Below are positions 1 through 12,399 of a DNA stretch of 64,000 nucleotides, in pieces. The translations under genes were made by a program, and so were the position numbers. The DNA is from Acholoe squamosa. Lineage: Eukaryota; Annelida; Polychaeta; Phyllodocida; Polynoidae. The stretch lies in the NCBI GenBank assembly GCA_949317995.1, contig OX439037.1:19704324-19768323 (forward strand), given 5' to 3'. The number at the start of each line of letters is the position of its first letter. Position 1 is the first letter of the stretch. Under the pieces are notes generated by a model, which worked only from the letters and a program-made list of their open reading frames with translations, made no database searches and was not told the DNA's origin.

Positions 1-569
1 TAAAAGATGAGAAAAGGACTGCTCTATGGGTAAAAGCTATCCCAAGGAAAAAATGGACTCCCAAAGAATCAAGCTTTTTTTTTTTTTTTTTACAAAACCA
101 AAAAATCGTAGTCCAACTTATTTTTTTGGTGTGGCCTAATCAATAAGAATACAATAGTATTGTAATCTCCCGCGTATAAGGGAGTGATCATTTTTTACCA
201 GGGGGGTTGCATGTGGATGTGCGGAAAATCCGGTTAGGGGGAGTCGAAAAATTCTGCCCCCCCCATCAAACTCAACAGCCCCCCCCATTGTTAAAAAATG
301 ACCACTCCCAAAAATAATAATACTGACAGTGACAGGCAGACAGTAGTACTACTACTTAGTCTACTAGTACTCTAGCAGTTCTCTGTCTCCTTGCCAAATG
401 TAGATCATATAAATGAATTTAACCAGATGCAAGGAATTTCTGGTTTCTAATTCTGTATTTGTGATCCAGGTATTCAGAGGGGAGAGCCATACATACAATT
501 AATAATATGGATAAGAAAAATTACACCACTGGGAAATACACAGGAGTCAGTGAGTGCTGGCAGATTTGA

Positions 570-2060
570 TGTGGGAGTGAATTTTTTTAGCCCCCCCCCT
601 CAAGAGGGGTCATAATTTTTTTAAGCCCCCCCTCGGGAGGGGTCTGAAAATTTTACGCCGCCCTCAAACCCCCCCTTGATAAATAATGACCACTCCCTAA
701 CAATCAATTCTTTCTAAATAAGGGAGTGGTCATTATTTATCAACCCCCCCCCGTTGATAAATAAGGACCACTCCCTTAGGCTTAGGTTCTTTGAGGGAAA
801 AACACTGCACAGCCCCAGGATGATGGGAAAAGTTTAAGAGCAATCACTTCCTAAAATTCCTGTACAGTTCCAGGCTATACGGAGTGTTGGGGTATCCCAG
901 AATACACTGCGCATGGCAGAATTCCGGTTTGCGTGCCGACAACACAATGGCCCAGCCAGTGCTGGGGTTCAGACTTTGTGGGAAGAAAAAAATTGTTGGG
1001 TCCTACTGTTGTGTGTCAGAGTGTAAAAATTCATCTGTTTACTTGAATAAATTTTAATGAAACCAAATTTGTTATGGTGTATTAGGTATATAATTATTAA
1101 TATTCAAGATTCAAGATGGCTTTATTGACTAATGTACAGGTACACTTATGTCAGTATCAGGGTTTCATTTACAATGTTGTAGACAGATAAAACACATGCA
1201 CATTTTTTTACCAAAATCTCACCAAGGGTCACCTTTTGCACAAAATCCCTCTCACCAAGGGTAAGGGTTGTCAGAGGCCCAGCCGCACACCCCAGTCAGA
1301 AGAAATTCAAGTGCCCCCCCCGGGTTTTGGCAGTGTGGGAGGTGTGGCAATGAACACTGAAAATACTTCTAATTTGTGCTGATCTCTGAGCAAAGTAACT
1401 AAATTTAAGTACACAGCTGTTGAGATTGGATACTAAGGGTTGTGTACACCCCTACCTGGGGGAGCTGGTGGGTATGAGGGGGGCGTAAAAAATTCAGACA
1501 TTGTACATTAGTCAATAAAGCCATCTTAAAATCTTGAATATTAATAATTATATACCTAATGCACCATAACAAATTTGGTTTCATTAAAATTTATTCAAGT
1601 AAACAGATGAATTTTTACACTCTGACACACAACAGTAGGACCCAACAATTTTTTTCTTCCCACAAAGTCTAAACCCCAGCACTGGCTGGGCCATTGTGTT
1701 GTCGGCACGCAAACCGGAATTCTGCCATGCGCAGTGCATTCTGGGATACCCCAACACTCCGTATAGCCTGGAACTGTACAGGAATGTTAGGAAGTGATTG
1801 CTCTTAAACTTTTCCCATCATCCTGGGGCTGTGCAGTGTTTTTCCCTCAAAGAACCTAAGCCTAAGGGAGTGGTCCTTATTTATCAACGGGGGGGGGGGG
1901 TTGATAAATAATGACCACTCCCTTATTTAGAAAGAATTGATTGTTAGGGAGTGGTTATTATTTATCAAGGGGGGGTTTGAGGGGGGCGTAAAATTTTCAG
2001 ACCCCTCCCGAGGGGGGGCTTAAAAAAATTATGACCCCTCTTGAGGGGGGGGCTAAAAAA
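570..2060. repeat. Inner inverted repeat, copy 1 (arms about 570-1133 and 1498-2060)
   Basis: The two arms are reverse complements over roughly 560 bp. Both contain the GGGAGTGGTCATTATTTATC module, long C or G runs, and a segment ending in a poly(A)-signal-like sentence around 1100 and 1530. The 1134-1497 spacer recurs in inverted orientation at about 4740-5061. This is the architecture of a foldback or composite MITE, not of a gene. Confidence 0.8.
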
Positions 2061-2251
2061 ATTCACCCTTTTTAGCAAAAAAGCCAGCACGCTACTGTAG
2101 ATCAAAGAGGGGCGCGAAAAACTCTCCGCACCTCCGGCGCGGGGGGTGCAAAAATTTTTGACTGCCATTGAAGGGGGGGCGTAAAAAAATTTTGCGTGTC
2201 CGTGCGAAAACCCACCACTCCCCCCTGTTGATAAATAATGACCACTCCCTT

Positions 2252-2439
2252 CACAGCATGAACCTTCAGATTTAAGCAACTTTAAGCAAAACTTAAAGTT
2301 AAGTAATGGCCTTATTTCCAAGGCTTTAATCAACTTTAAGCAGGAGAAAAATTAAAGCTGAATAAAGCCTAGGAAATAAGGTCATTACTCAACTTTAATC
2401 TTTGCTTAAAGTTGCTTAAATGTGAAGGTTCATGCAGTG
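2252..2439. mobile_element. Hairpin MITE, about 188 bp, copy 1
   Basis: The terminal inverted repeats read CACAGCATGAACC at the left and GGTTCATGCAGTG at the right, and pairing continues inward through AT-rich sequence over most of the element. The related repeat at 5062-6090 lacks this block: CCCTT joins AGCTTACAG there, which gives a near-empty site and fixes the ends. No coding capacity. The superfamily is not assigned. Confidence 0.75.
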
Positions 2440-4545
2440 CTTACAGTGAGGTGGATTGGAGCTGAAAATCTGTGACAGTGTCACTGTCAGTGGTTTTGTG
2501 TTGTGGATTTAGTTTGCATTTCGGAAGGCTGTGTTGCTAATTTGGACTAAATCAAACCACCACTGGTACAAATACAGACAGGAGGACACATAGAGAACAT
2601 ATTTGGACAGACAAAATTTTTTTCTTCCCACAAAGTCTGAACCCCAGCACTGGCTGGGCCATTGTGTTGTCGGCGCGCAAACCGGAATTCTGCCACGCGC
2701 GGTGCATTCTGGGATACCCCAACACTCCGTATTACGGCTGATTGGGGTTACGCGATGCTGTATTATCGCCCACGCGCTGGCAGAATTCCGGTCTGGGGAT
2801 TCTGGGTAATCAGGTACATGTCCATGGTAAACAGTGTGGGAGGTGTGGCAATGAACACTAAATATACTTCTAATTTGTGCTGATCTCTGAGCAAAGTAAC
2901 TAAATTTAAGTACACAGCTGTTGAGATTGGATACTAAGGGTTATGTACATGAGCTTTGTGCCAGAGTTATGGCTAGAATTTAGTAGAAATCTGCCAAGAC
3001 CTAGTGCTCCCACATCAACTCTGCCAGCACTCACTGACTCCTGTGTATTTCCCAGTGGTGTAATTTTTCTTATCCATATTATTAATTGTATGTATGGCTC
3101 TCCCCTCTGAATACCTGGATCACAAATACAGAATTAGAAAGCAGAAATTCCTTGCATCTGGTTAAATTCATTTATATGATCTACATTTGGCAAGGAGACA
3201 GAGAACTGCTAGAGTACTAGTAGACTAAGTAGTAGTACTACTGTCTGCCTGTCACTGTCAGTATTATTATTTTTGGGAGTGGTCATTTTTTAACAATGGG
3301 GGGGGCTGTTGAGTTTGATGGGGGGGGCAGAATTTTTCGACTCCCCCTAACCGGATTTTCCGCACATCCACATGCAACCCCCCTGGTAAAAAATGATCAC
3401 TCCCTTATACGCGGGAGATTACAATACTATTGTATTCTTATTGATTAGGCCACACCAAAAAAATAAGTTGGACTACGATTTTTTGGTTTTTTAAAAAAAA
3501 AAAAAAAGCTTGATTCTTTGGGAGTCCATTTTTTCCTTGGGATAGCTTTTACCCATAGAGCAGTCCTTTTCTCATCTTTTAGGGGGAATCTGAAATATGA
3601 TCTCCCATCCACACCATCCTCTTTGTCCTTGTCCCCTTGTCGATTTTACCCATCTGGGGCCCTTCCTCTGGCCATAGATTTTGGCAGTATTGCTGTCAAA
3701 GTGTTTACCGGTACTTCTATTTATATTTTGCATCGATATAATCCCATCTTACCCGTACATCCATCCGACCCTCCCTGTCTAACCCCTACATCCATCCGAC
3801 CCTCCCACCTAAATACCAGTAGGCCTATATCCACCGAACACTCCCCGCCTAACACGAACATCCACCGAACAAGAATCGATTCAAGAGTTAAGGGGAGGGG
3901 GACATAAAAATTCAGACCCCTCCTGATCTGCAGGCTGGATCAGGCTGATGGGGGTCTAAAAAAATTTGAGCTTCTAAGGGGGTGATCATTACCTAACAAC
4001 TTAGTGACGAAAGTCGCGTGCAAAAGTGCCCTTTTAATAGTAAATGTGCAAGGTTTTCCACTTAAAACAGGTGAAATTATTTTGACCCCACCATCAGAGG
4101 GGTTGAACAAATTCATGGGGGGGCTATTGGGTTTGAGGGGGGCGTAAATAATTCAGACCCTTCCCGAGGGGGGCTAAAAAAGATTCAACCACTCTTGAAG
4201 GGGGGACTAAAAGAATATATATACCCTCTTTTTAGCAAAAAGGCCAGCGCGCAACTATAGATCAAAGAGGGGCGCAAAAATCCTCTGCTGCGGGGGGAGG
4301 CGCAAAAAATTTTGACTGCCGTCGAGGGGGGTAGTAAAAAATTTTGCGCATCTGCGCAAAAACCCACCGCCCCCCCCTTTTGATAAATAATGACCGCTCC
4401 CTTAAGGTGTCACCACCCCAAAAGCCTTGTGGCCATCCAAAAATCACATGTCTTCCACCTTTGACCTGATATTAAAAATACTTAAAATTCTCACAGTGCT
4501 TAGCAACCTACACCATATTTTAGCTTATGAAATTTTTTGCCGTCC

Positions 4546-6100
4546 CCCCCCGCACCAGAGGCGCAGAGAATTTTCATGCCCCTCTTTGATCTATAGTTGC
4601 GCACTGGCTTTTTTCCTAAAGAGAGGGTATACTTTTTTAGTCCCCCCTCAAGAGTGGTTAAATTTTTTTTTAGCCCCCCGCGGGAGGGGTCTGAATTTTT
4701 TACGCCCCCCTCATACCCACCAGCCCCCCCAGGTAGGGGTGTACACAACCCTTAGTATCCAATCTCAACAGCTGTGTACTTAAATTTAGTTACTTTGCTC
4801 AGAGATCAGCACAAATTAGAAGTATTTTCAGTGTTCATTGCCACACCTCCCACACTGCCAAAACCCGGGGGGGGGGCACTTGAATTTCTTCTGACTGGGG
4901 TGTGCGGCTGGGCCTCTGACAACCCTTACCCTTGGTGAGAGGGATTTTGTGCAAAAGGTGACCCTTGGTGAGATTTTGGTAAAAAAAATGTGCATGTTTT
5001 TTATCTGTCTACAACATTGTAAATGAAAACCTGATACTGACATAAGTGTACCTGTACATTAGTCAATAAAGCCATCTTGAATCTTGAATATTAATAATTA
5101 TATATCTAATGCACCATAACAAATTTGGTTTCATTAAAATTTATTCAAGTAAACAGATGAATTTTTACACTCTGACACACAACAGTAGGACCCAACAATT
5201 TTTTTCTTCCCACAAAGTCTGAACCCCAGCACTGGCTGGGCCATTGTGTTGTCGGCACGCAAACCGGAATTCTGCCATGCACGGTGCATTCTGGGATACC
5301 CCAACACTCCGTATAGCCTGGAACTGTACAGGAATTTTAGGAAGTGATTGCTCTTAAACTTTTCCCATCATCCTGGGGCTGTGCAGTGTTTTTCCCTCAA
5401 AGAACCTAAGCCTAAGGGAGTGGTCCTTATTTATCAACGGGGGGGGGGGAGGTTGATAAAAAATGACCACTCCCTTATTTAGAAAGAATTGATTGTTAGG
5501 GAGTGGTCATTATTTATCAAGGGGGGGTTTGAGGGGGGCGTAAAATTTTCAGACCCCTCCCGAGGGGGGGCTTAAAAAAATTATGACCCCTCTTGAGGGG
5601 GGGCTAAAAAAATTCACCCTTTTTAGCAAAAAAGCCAGCGTGCTACTGTAGATCAAAGAGGGGCGCGAAAAACTCTCCGCACCTCCGGCGCGGGGGGCGC
5701 AAAAATTTTTGACTGCCATTGAGGGGGGGCGTAAAAAAATTTTGCGTGTCCGTGCGAAAACCCACCACTCCCCCCTGTTGATAAATAATGACCACTCCCT
5801 TAGCTTACAGTGAGGTGGATTGGAGCTGAAAATCTGTGACAGTGTCACTGTCAGTGGTTTTGTGTTGTGGATTTAGTTTGCATTTCGGAAGGCTGTGTTG
5901 CTAATTTGGACCAAATCAACCCACCACTGGTACAAATACAGACAGGAGGACACATAGAGAACATATTTGGACAGCCAAAATTTTTTTCTTCCCACAAAGT
6001 CTAAACCCCAGCACTGGCTGGGCCATTGTGTTGTCGGCGCGCAAACCGGAATTCTGCCACGCGCGGTGCATTCTGGGATACCCCAACACTCCGTATACAA
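4546..6100. repeat. Rearranged copy of the same repeat family lacking the hairpin MITE
   Basis: 4740-5061 is the reverse complement of about 1134-1450. 5062-5800 then matches 1504-2245 directly, and 5812-6090 matches about 2441-2730. The hairpin MITE found at 2252-2439 is absent. The segment therefore records the state before that MITE inserted. No gene is seen. Confidence 0.75.
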
Positions 6101-7086
6101 AAGAAAAATGAGGGGACACTCTCGTCGGTTTTTTCACCATATCTTTCGTGTGTCCTTGTTTTGCTATTGTTTTCTCTTTGACCCCTTTTTTTTATTGTTG
6201 GGGCAGGGGGTTTGTTTCGGTCTGAGTTCCATGACAAGTAAAATTTAAATTAAATGCCGATTGGTGCTTAAGAATTATACCCCTAAAATGCGTTAATCTC
6301 CTCATCAGGGCTGCATTTATGTCCAGAAGGCATGATTCACCAATGCATTGCTGGTTAGGACACTCACCAGCACTGCATTCGTGAACCATGATTTATAACG
6401 TTATTGTCATTATGAGACCTATAAATGATTAGAGCTTCCAGCAGAAAGGGAGGTGATATTTTTGCTTTATCTTAAGACAATGCGTAATTTATAAGCAATA
6501 GTGTGCTATTTTGCAACAAAGTGTAAAATTAAGGGTGCTATTCTGGAAGATCATTTGTAGCACAACTACAAAAAGGGAATTTGTTGTGTGGATGTAGTGA
6601 AGATCCCTTCTTGTAACACATTTCATGTTTTGTATCTCTTTGAGAGCCGATAAAAAGAAACAGAATAAAACATTTGTATAGATGATGAACAAATATTGGA
6701 AAATGTCAGGAACATTGAATAATATTTTAGTTTCATTTTAGTCCCACAGAAGTGATGTCACAGAGTGATGAAACTATGTTGCCGGGTGATGCATGGAGGT
6801 TTAATGATAAGTGTTTCAAACTTTGTTCAGATGAAATATTGATTTTAGTTTGGGCCTAATCTCAAGTAATCTAAAGTATTAAGGCATACACGAGAAAAGC
6901 GCGGCTCGAAAATTTACTTTGTCCCTGACATTGTCAAGCTACATTTATAGGCCCATGTACCGCATAACGCCTGTTCATGCTGTTCCTTAGAGATTGAGTG
7001 GTTCAACATTTGTAATGGCCCTAGACCCCTAAATTCGACATAGTGACATAGCCCTTTCTTAAAATCGACATGGTGACATGGCCATT
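6101..7086. other. Non-coding interval between repeat blocks
   Basis: AT-rich sequence without a credible reading frame. At 7020-7096 there is a short degenerate tandem repeat (units resembling TTAAAATCGACATGGTGACA), which is related to the minisatellite at 18.68-18.93 kb. Nothing else is recognised. Confidence 0.6.
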
Positions 7087-7098
7087 TCTTAAAATCGA

Positions 7099-10000
7099 AT
7101 TTTTATGTCCCCCTCCCCTTAACTCTTGAATCGATTCTTGTTCGGTGGATGTTCGTGTTAGGCGGGGAGTGTTCGGTGGATATAGGCCTACTGGTATTTA
7201 GGTGGGAGGGTCGGATGGATGTAGGGGTTAGACAGGGAGGGTCGGATGGATGTACGGGTAAGATGGGATTATATCGATGCAAAATATAAATAGAAGTACC
7301 GGTAAACACTTTGACAGCAATACTGCCAAAATCTATGGCCAGAGGAAGGGCCCCAGATGGGTAAAATCGACAAGGGGACAAGGACAAAGAGGATGGTGTG
7401 GATGGGAGATCATATTTCAGATTCCCCCTAAAAGATGAGAAAAGGACTGCTCTATGGGTAAAAGCTATCCCAAGGAAAAAATGGACTCCCAAAGAATCAA
7501 GCTTTTTTTTTTTTTTTTTACAAAACCAAAAAATCGTAGTCCAACTTATTTTTTTGGTGTGGCCTAATCAATAAGAATACAATAGTATTGTAATCTCCCG
7601 CGTATAAGGGAGTGATCATTTTTTACCAGGGGGGTTGCATGTGGATGTGCGGAAAATCCGGTTAGGGGGAGTCGAAAAATTCTGCCCCCCCCATCAAACT
7701 CAACAGCCCCCCCCATTGTTAAAAAATGACCACTCCCAAAAATAATAATACTGACAGTGACAGGCAGACAGTAGTACTACTACTTAGTCTACTAGTACTC
7801 TAGCAGTTCTCTGTCTCCTTGCCAAATGTAGATCATATAAATGAATTTAACCAGATGCAAGGAATTTCTGGTTTCTAATTCTGTATTTGTGATCCAGGTA
7901 TTCAGAGGGGAGAGCCATACATACAATTAATAATATGGATAAGAAAAATTACACCACTGGGAAATACACAGGAGTCAGTGAGTGCTGGCAGATTTGATGT
8001 GGGAGTGAATTTTTTTAGCCCCCCCCCTCAAGAGGGGTCATAATTTTTTTAAGCCCCCCCTCGGGAGGGGTCTGAAAATTTTACGCCGCCCTCAAACCCC
8101 CCCTTGATAAATAATGACCACTCCCTAACAATCAATTCTTTCTAAATAAGGGAGTGGTCATTATTTATCAACCCCCCCCCGTTGATAAATAAGGACCACT
8201 CCCTTAGGCTTAGGTTCTTTGAGGGAAAAACACTGCACAGCCCCAGGATGATGGGAAAAGTTTAAGAGCAATCACTTCCTAAAATTCCTGTACAGTTCCA
8301 GGCTATACGGAGTGTTGGGGTATCCCAGAATACACTGCGCATGGCAGAATTCCGGTTTGCGTGCCGACAACACAATGGCCCAGCCAGTGCTGGGGTTCAG
8401 ACTTTGTGGGAAGAAAAAAATTGTTGGGTCCTACTGTTGTGTGTCAGAGTGTAAAAATTCATCTGTTTACTTGAATAAATTTTAATGAAACCAAATTTGT
8501 TATGGTGTATTAGGTATATAATTATTAATATTCAAGATTCAAGATGGCTTTATTGACTAATGTACAGGTACACTTATGTCAGTATCAGGGTTTCATTTAC
8601 AATGTTGTAGACAGATAAAACACATGCACATTTTTTTACCAAAATCTCACCAAGGGTCACCTTTTGCACAAAATCCCTCTCACCAAGGGTAAGGGTTGTC
8701 AGAGGCCCAGCCGCACACCCCAGTCAGAAGAAATTCAAGTGCCCCCCCCGGGTTTTGGCAGTGTGGGAGGTGTGGCAATGAACACTGAAAATACTTCTAA
8801 TTTGTGCTGATCTCTGAGCAAAGTAACTAAATTTAAGTACACAGCTGTTGAGATTGGATACTAAGGGTTGTGTACACCCCTACCTGGGGGAGCTGGTGGG
8901 TATGAGGGGGGCGTAAAAAATTCAGACATTGTACATTAGTCAATAAAGCCATCTTAAAATCTTGAATATTAATAATTATATACCTAATGCACCATAACAA
9001 ATTTGGTTTCATTAAAATTTATTCAAGTAAACAGATGAATTTTTACACTCTGACACACAACAGTAGGACCCAACAATTTTTTTCTTCCCACAAAGTCTAA
9101 ACCCCAGCACTGGCTGGGCCATTGTGTTGTCGGCACGCAAACCGGAATTCTGCCATGCGCAGTGCATTCTGGGATACCCCAACACTCCGTATAGCCTGGA
9201 ACTGTACAGGAATGTTAGGAAGTGATTGCTCTTAAACTTTTCCCATCATCCTGGGGCTGTGCAGTGTTTTTCCCTCAAAGAACCTAAGCCTAAGGGAGTG
9301 GTCCTTATTTATCAACGGGGGGGGGGGGTTGATAAATAATGACCACTCCCTTATTTAGAAAGAATTGATTGTTAGGGAGTGGTTATTATTTATCAAGGGG
9401 GGGTTTGAGGGGGGCGTAAAATTTTCAGACCCCTCCCGAGGGGGGGCTTAAAAAAATTATGACCCCTCTTGAGGGGGGGGCTAAAAAAATTCACCCTTTT
9501 TAGCAAAAAAGCCAGCACGCTACTGTAGATCAAAGAGGGGCGCGAAAAACTCTCCGCACCTCCGGCGCGGGGGGTGCAAAAATTTTTGACTGCCATTGAA
9601 GGGGGGGCGTAAAAAAATTTTGCGTGTCCGTGCGAAAACCCACCACTCCCCCCTGTTGATAAATAATGACCACTCCCTTCACAGCATGAACCTTCAGATT
9701 TAAGCAACTTTAAGCAAAACTTAAAGTTAAGTAATGGCCTTATTTCCAAGGCTTTAATCAACTTTAAGCAGGAGAAAAATTAAAGCTGAATAAAGCCTAG
9801 GAAATAAGGTCATTACTCAACTTTAATCTTTGCTTAAAGTTGCTTAAATGTGAAGGTTCATGCAGTGCTTACAGTGAGGTGGATTGGAGCTGAAAATCTG
9901 TGACAGTGTCACTGTCAGTGGTTTTGTGTTGTGGATTTAGTTTGCATTTCGGAAGGCTGTGTTGCTAATTTGGACTAAATCAAACCACCACTGGTACAAA

Positions 10001-11338
10001 TACAGACAGGAGGACACATAGAGAACATATTTGGACAGACAAAATTTTTTTCTTCCCACAAAGTCTGAACCCCAGCACTGGCTGGGCCATTGTGTTGTCG
10101 GCGCGCAAACCGGAATTCTGCCACGCGCGGTGCATTCTGGGATACCCCAACACTCCGTATTACGGCTGATTGGGGTTACGCGATGCTGTATTATCGCCCA
10201 CGCGCTGGCAGAATTCCGGTCTGGGGATTCTGGGTAATCAGGTACATGTCCATGGTAAACAGTGTGGGAGGTGTGGCAATGAACACTAAATATACTTCTA
10301 ATTTGTGCTGATCTCTGAGCAAAGTAACTAAATTTAAGTACACAGCTGTTGAGATTGGATACTAAGGGTTATGTACATGAGCTTTGTGCCAGAGTTATGG
10401 CTAGAATTTAGTAGAAATCTGCCAAGACCTAGTGCTCCCACATCAACTCTGCCAGCACTCACTGACTCCTGTGTATTTCCCAGTGGTGTAATTTTTCTTA
10501 TCCATATTATTAATTGTATGTATGGCTCTCCCCTCTGAATACCTGGATCACAAATACAGAATTAGAAAGCAGAAATTCCTTGCATCTGGTTAAATTCATT
10601 TATATGATCTACATTTGGCAAGGAGACAGAGAACTGCTAGAGTACTAGTAGACTAAGTAGTAGTACTACTGTCTGCCTGTCACTGTCAGTATTATTATTT
10701 TTGGGAGTGGTCATTTTTTAACAATGGGGGGGGCTGTTGAGTTTGATGGGGGGGGCAGAATTTTTCGACTCCCCCTAACCGGATTTTCCGCACATCCACA
10801 TGCAACCCCCCTGGTAAAAAATGATCACTCCCTTATACGCGGGAGATTACAATACTATTGTATTCTTATTGATTAGGCCACACCAAAAAAATAAGTTGGA
10901 CTACGATTTTTTGGTTTTTTAAAAAAAAAAAAAAAGCTTGATTCTTTGGGAGTCCATTTTTTCCTTGGGATAGCTTTTACCCATAGAGCAGTCCTTTTCT
11001 CATCTTTTAGGGGGAATCTGAAATATGATCTCCCATCCACACCATCCTCTTTGTCCTTGTCCCCTTGTCGATTTTACCCATCTGGGGCCCTTCCTCTGGC
11101 CATAGATTTTGGCAGTATTGCTGTCAAAGTGTTTACCGGTACTTCTATTTATATTTTGCATCGATATAATCCCATCTTACCCATACATCCATCCGACCCT
11201 CCCTGTCTAACCCCTACATCCATCCGACTCTCCCACCTAAATACCAGTAGGCCTATATCCACCGAACACTCCCCGCCTAACACGAACATCCACCGAACAA
11301 GAATCGATTCAAGAGTTAAGGGGAGGGGGACATAAAAA
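7099..11338. repeat. Complete palindromic foldback block, about 4.24 kb (copy 2 with both outer arms)
   Basis: Outer arms at about 7099-8006 and 10433-11338 are reverse complements (axis near 9219). Inner arms at about 7998-8561 and 8926-9488 form a second palindrome nested off-centre. The same 129-codon open frame appears on the minus strand at 7103-7492 and on the plus strand at 10946-11335 only because of this symmetry. The right arm has a few substitutions relative to the left. Confidence 0.85.
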
Positions 11339-11973
11339 ATCAGACCCCTCCTGATCTGCAGGCTGGATCAGGCTGATGGGGGTCTAAAAAAATTTGAAGC
11401 TTCTAAGGAAGTGATCATTACCTAACAACTTAGTGACGAAAGTCGCGTGCAAAAGTGCCCTTTTAATAGTAAATGTGCAAGGTTTTCCACTTAAAACAGG
11501 TGAAATTATTTTGACCCCACCATCAGAGGGGTTGAACAAATTCATGGGGGGGCTATTGGGTTTGAGGGGGGCGTAAATAATTCAGACCCTTCCCGAGGGG
11601 GGCTAAAAAAGATTTGACCACTCTTGAAGGGGGGACTAAAAGAATATATATACCCTCTTTTTAGCAAAAAGGCCAGCGCGCAACTATAGATCAAAGAGGG
11701 GCGCGAAAATCCTCTGCTGCGGGGGGAGGCGCAAAAAATTTTGACTGCCGTCGAGGGGGGTAGTAAAAAATTTTGCGCATCTGCGCAAAAACCCACCGCC
11801 CCCCCCTGTTGATAAATAATGACCGCTCCCTTAAGGTGTCACCACCCCAAAAGCCTTGTGGCCATCCAAAAATCACATGTCTTCCACCTTTGACCTGATA
11901 TTAAAAATACTTAAAATTCTCACAGTGCTTAGCAACCTACACCATATTTTAGCTTATGAAATTTTTTGCCGCC
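7429..11973 (+). repeat. Long direct repeat, copy 2
   Basis: Second copy of the block at 1-4545. The copies differ by few substitutions and by homopolymer length, so the duplication is recent or has been kept alike by gene conversion. Confidence 0.9.
9680..9867. mobile_element. Hairpin MITE, about 188 bp, copy 2
   Basis: Same element as at 2252-2439, at the fixed 7,428-bp offset, so it was carried along in the large duplication and did not insert independently. Confidence 0.75.
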
Positions 11974-12352
11974 CCCCCCCAGGGGGGCTAAAAAAATTTT
12001 AACCACTCTTGAGGGGGGACTAAAAAAATATACCCTCTCTTTAGCAAAAAAGCCAGTGCGCAACTATAGATCAAAGAGGGGCATGAAAATTCTCTGCACC
12101 TCTGGTGCGGGGGGGGGGCAAAAAATTTCATAAGCTAAAATATAGTGTAGGTTGCTAAGCACTGTGAGAATTTTAAGTATTTTTAATATCAGGTCAAAGG
12201 TGGAAGACATGTGATTTTTGGATGGCCACAAGGCTTTTGGGGTGGTGACACCTTAAGGGAGCGGTCATTATTTATCAACAGGGGGGGGCGGTGGGTTTTT
12301 GCGCAGATGCGCAAAAATTTTTTACTACCCCCTCGACGGCAGTCAAAATTTT
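11740..12352. repeat. Inverted repeat, arms about 11740-11978 and 12105-12352
   Basis: Two arms of about 240 bp are reverse complements around an axis near 12042. Both contain a GCGCATCTGCGC-like short palindrome and the GAGCGGTCATTATTTATC module. The right arm is followed at 12355-12393 by a segment that is the reverse complement of about 10157-10195. Repeat DNA, no gene. Confidence 0.8.
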
Positions 12353-12399
12353 TTGCGATAATACAGCATCGCGTAACCCCAATCAGCCGTATCAATGCC

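Larger units (their letters stand above)
1..4545 (+). repeat. Long direct repeat, copy 1 (truncated by window start)
   Basis: This block recurs almost base for base at 7429-11973, a constant offset of 7,428 bp. Homology ends near 4545/11973, where the copies run into different homopolymer-rich sequence. Each copy is itself a nested palindrome. In this copy the outer arms are 1-578 (cut by the window start) and 3005-3910, the inner arms are about 570-1133 and 1498-2060, and a hairpin MITE lies between. Short reading frames are present but are repeat sequence full of C/G runs, with no protein-like composition. No gene is supported. Confidence 0.9.

Noticed and set aside
1965-2333. 122-codon minus-strand frames at 1965-2333 and 9393-9761
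   Set aside because: They translate MITE homopolymer tracts (Pro/Gly runs) and are identical because of the large duplication.
3518-3907. 129-codon frame seen three times (also 7103-7492 and 10946-11335)
   Set aside because: The repetition reflects the palindrome arms, not selection on a protein. The product is low-information and the copies carry their changes without codon bias.
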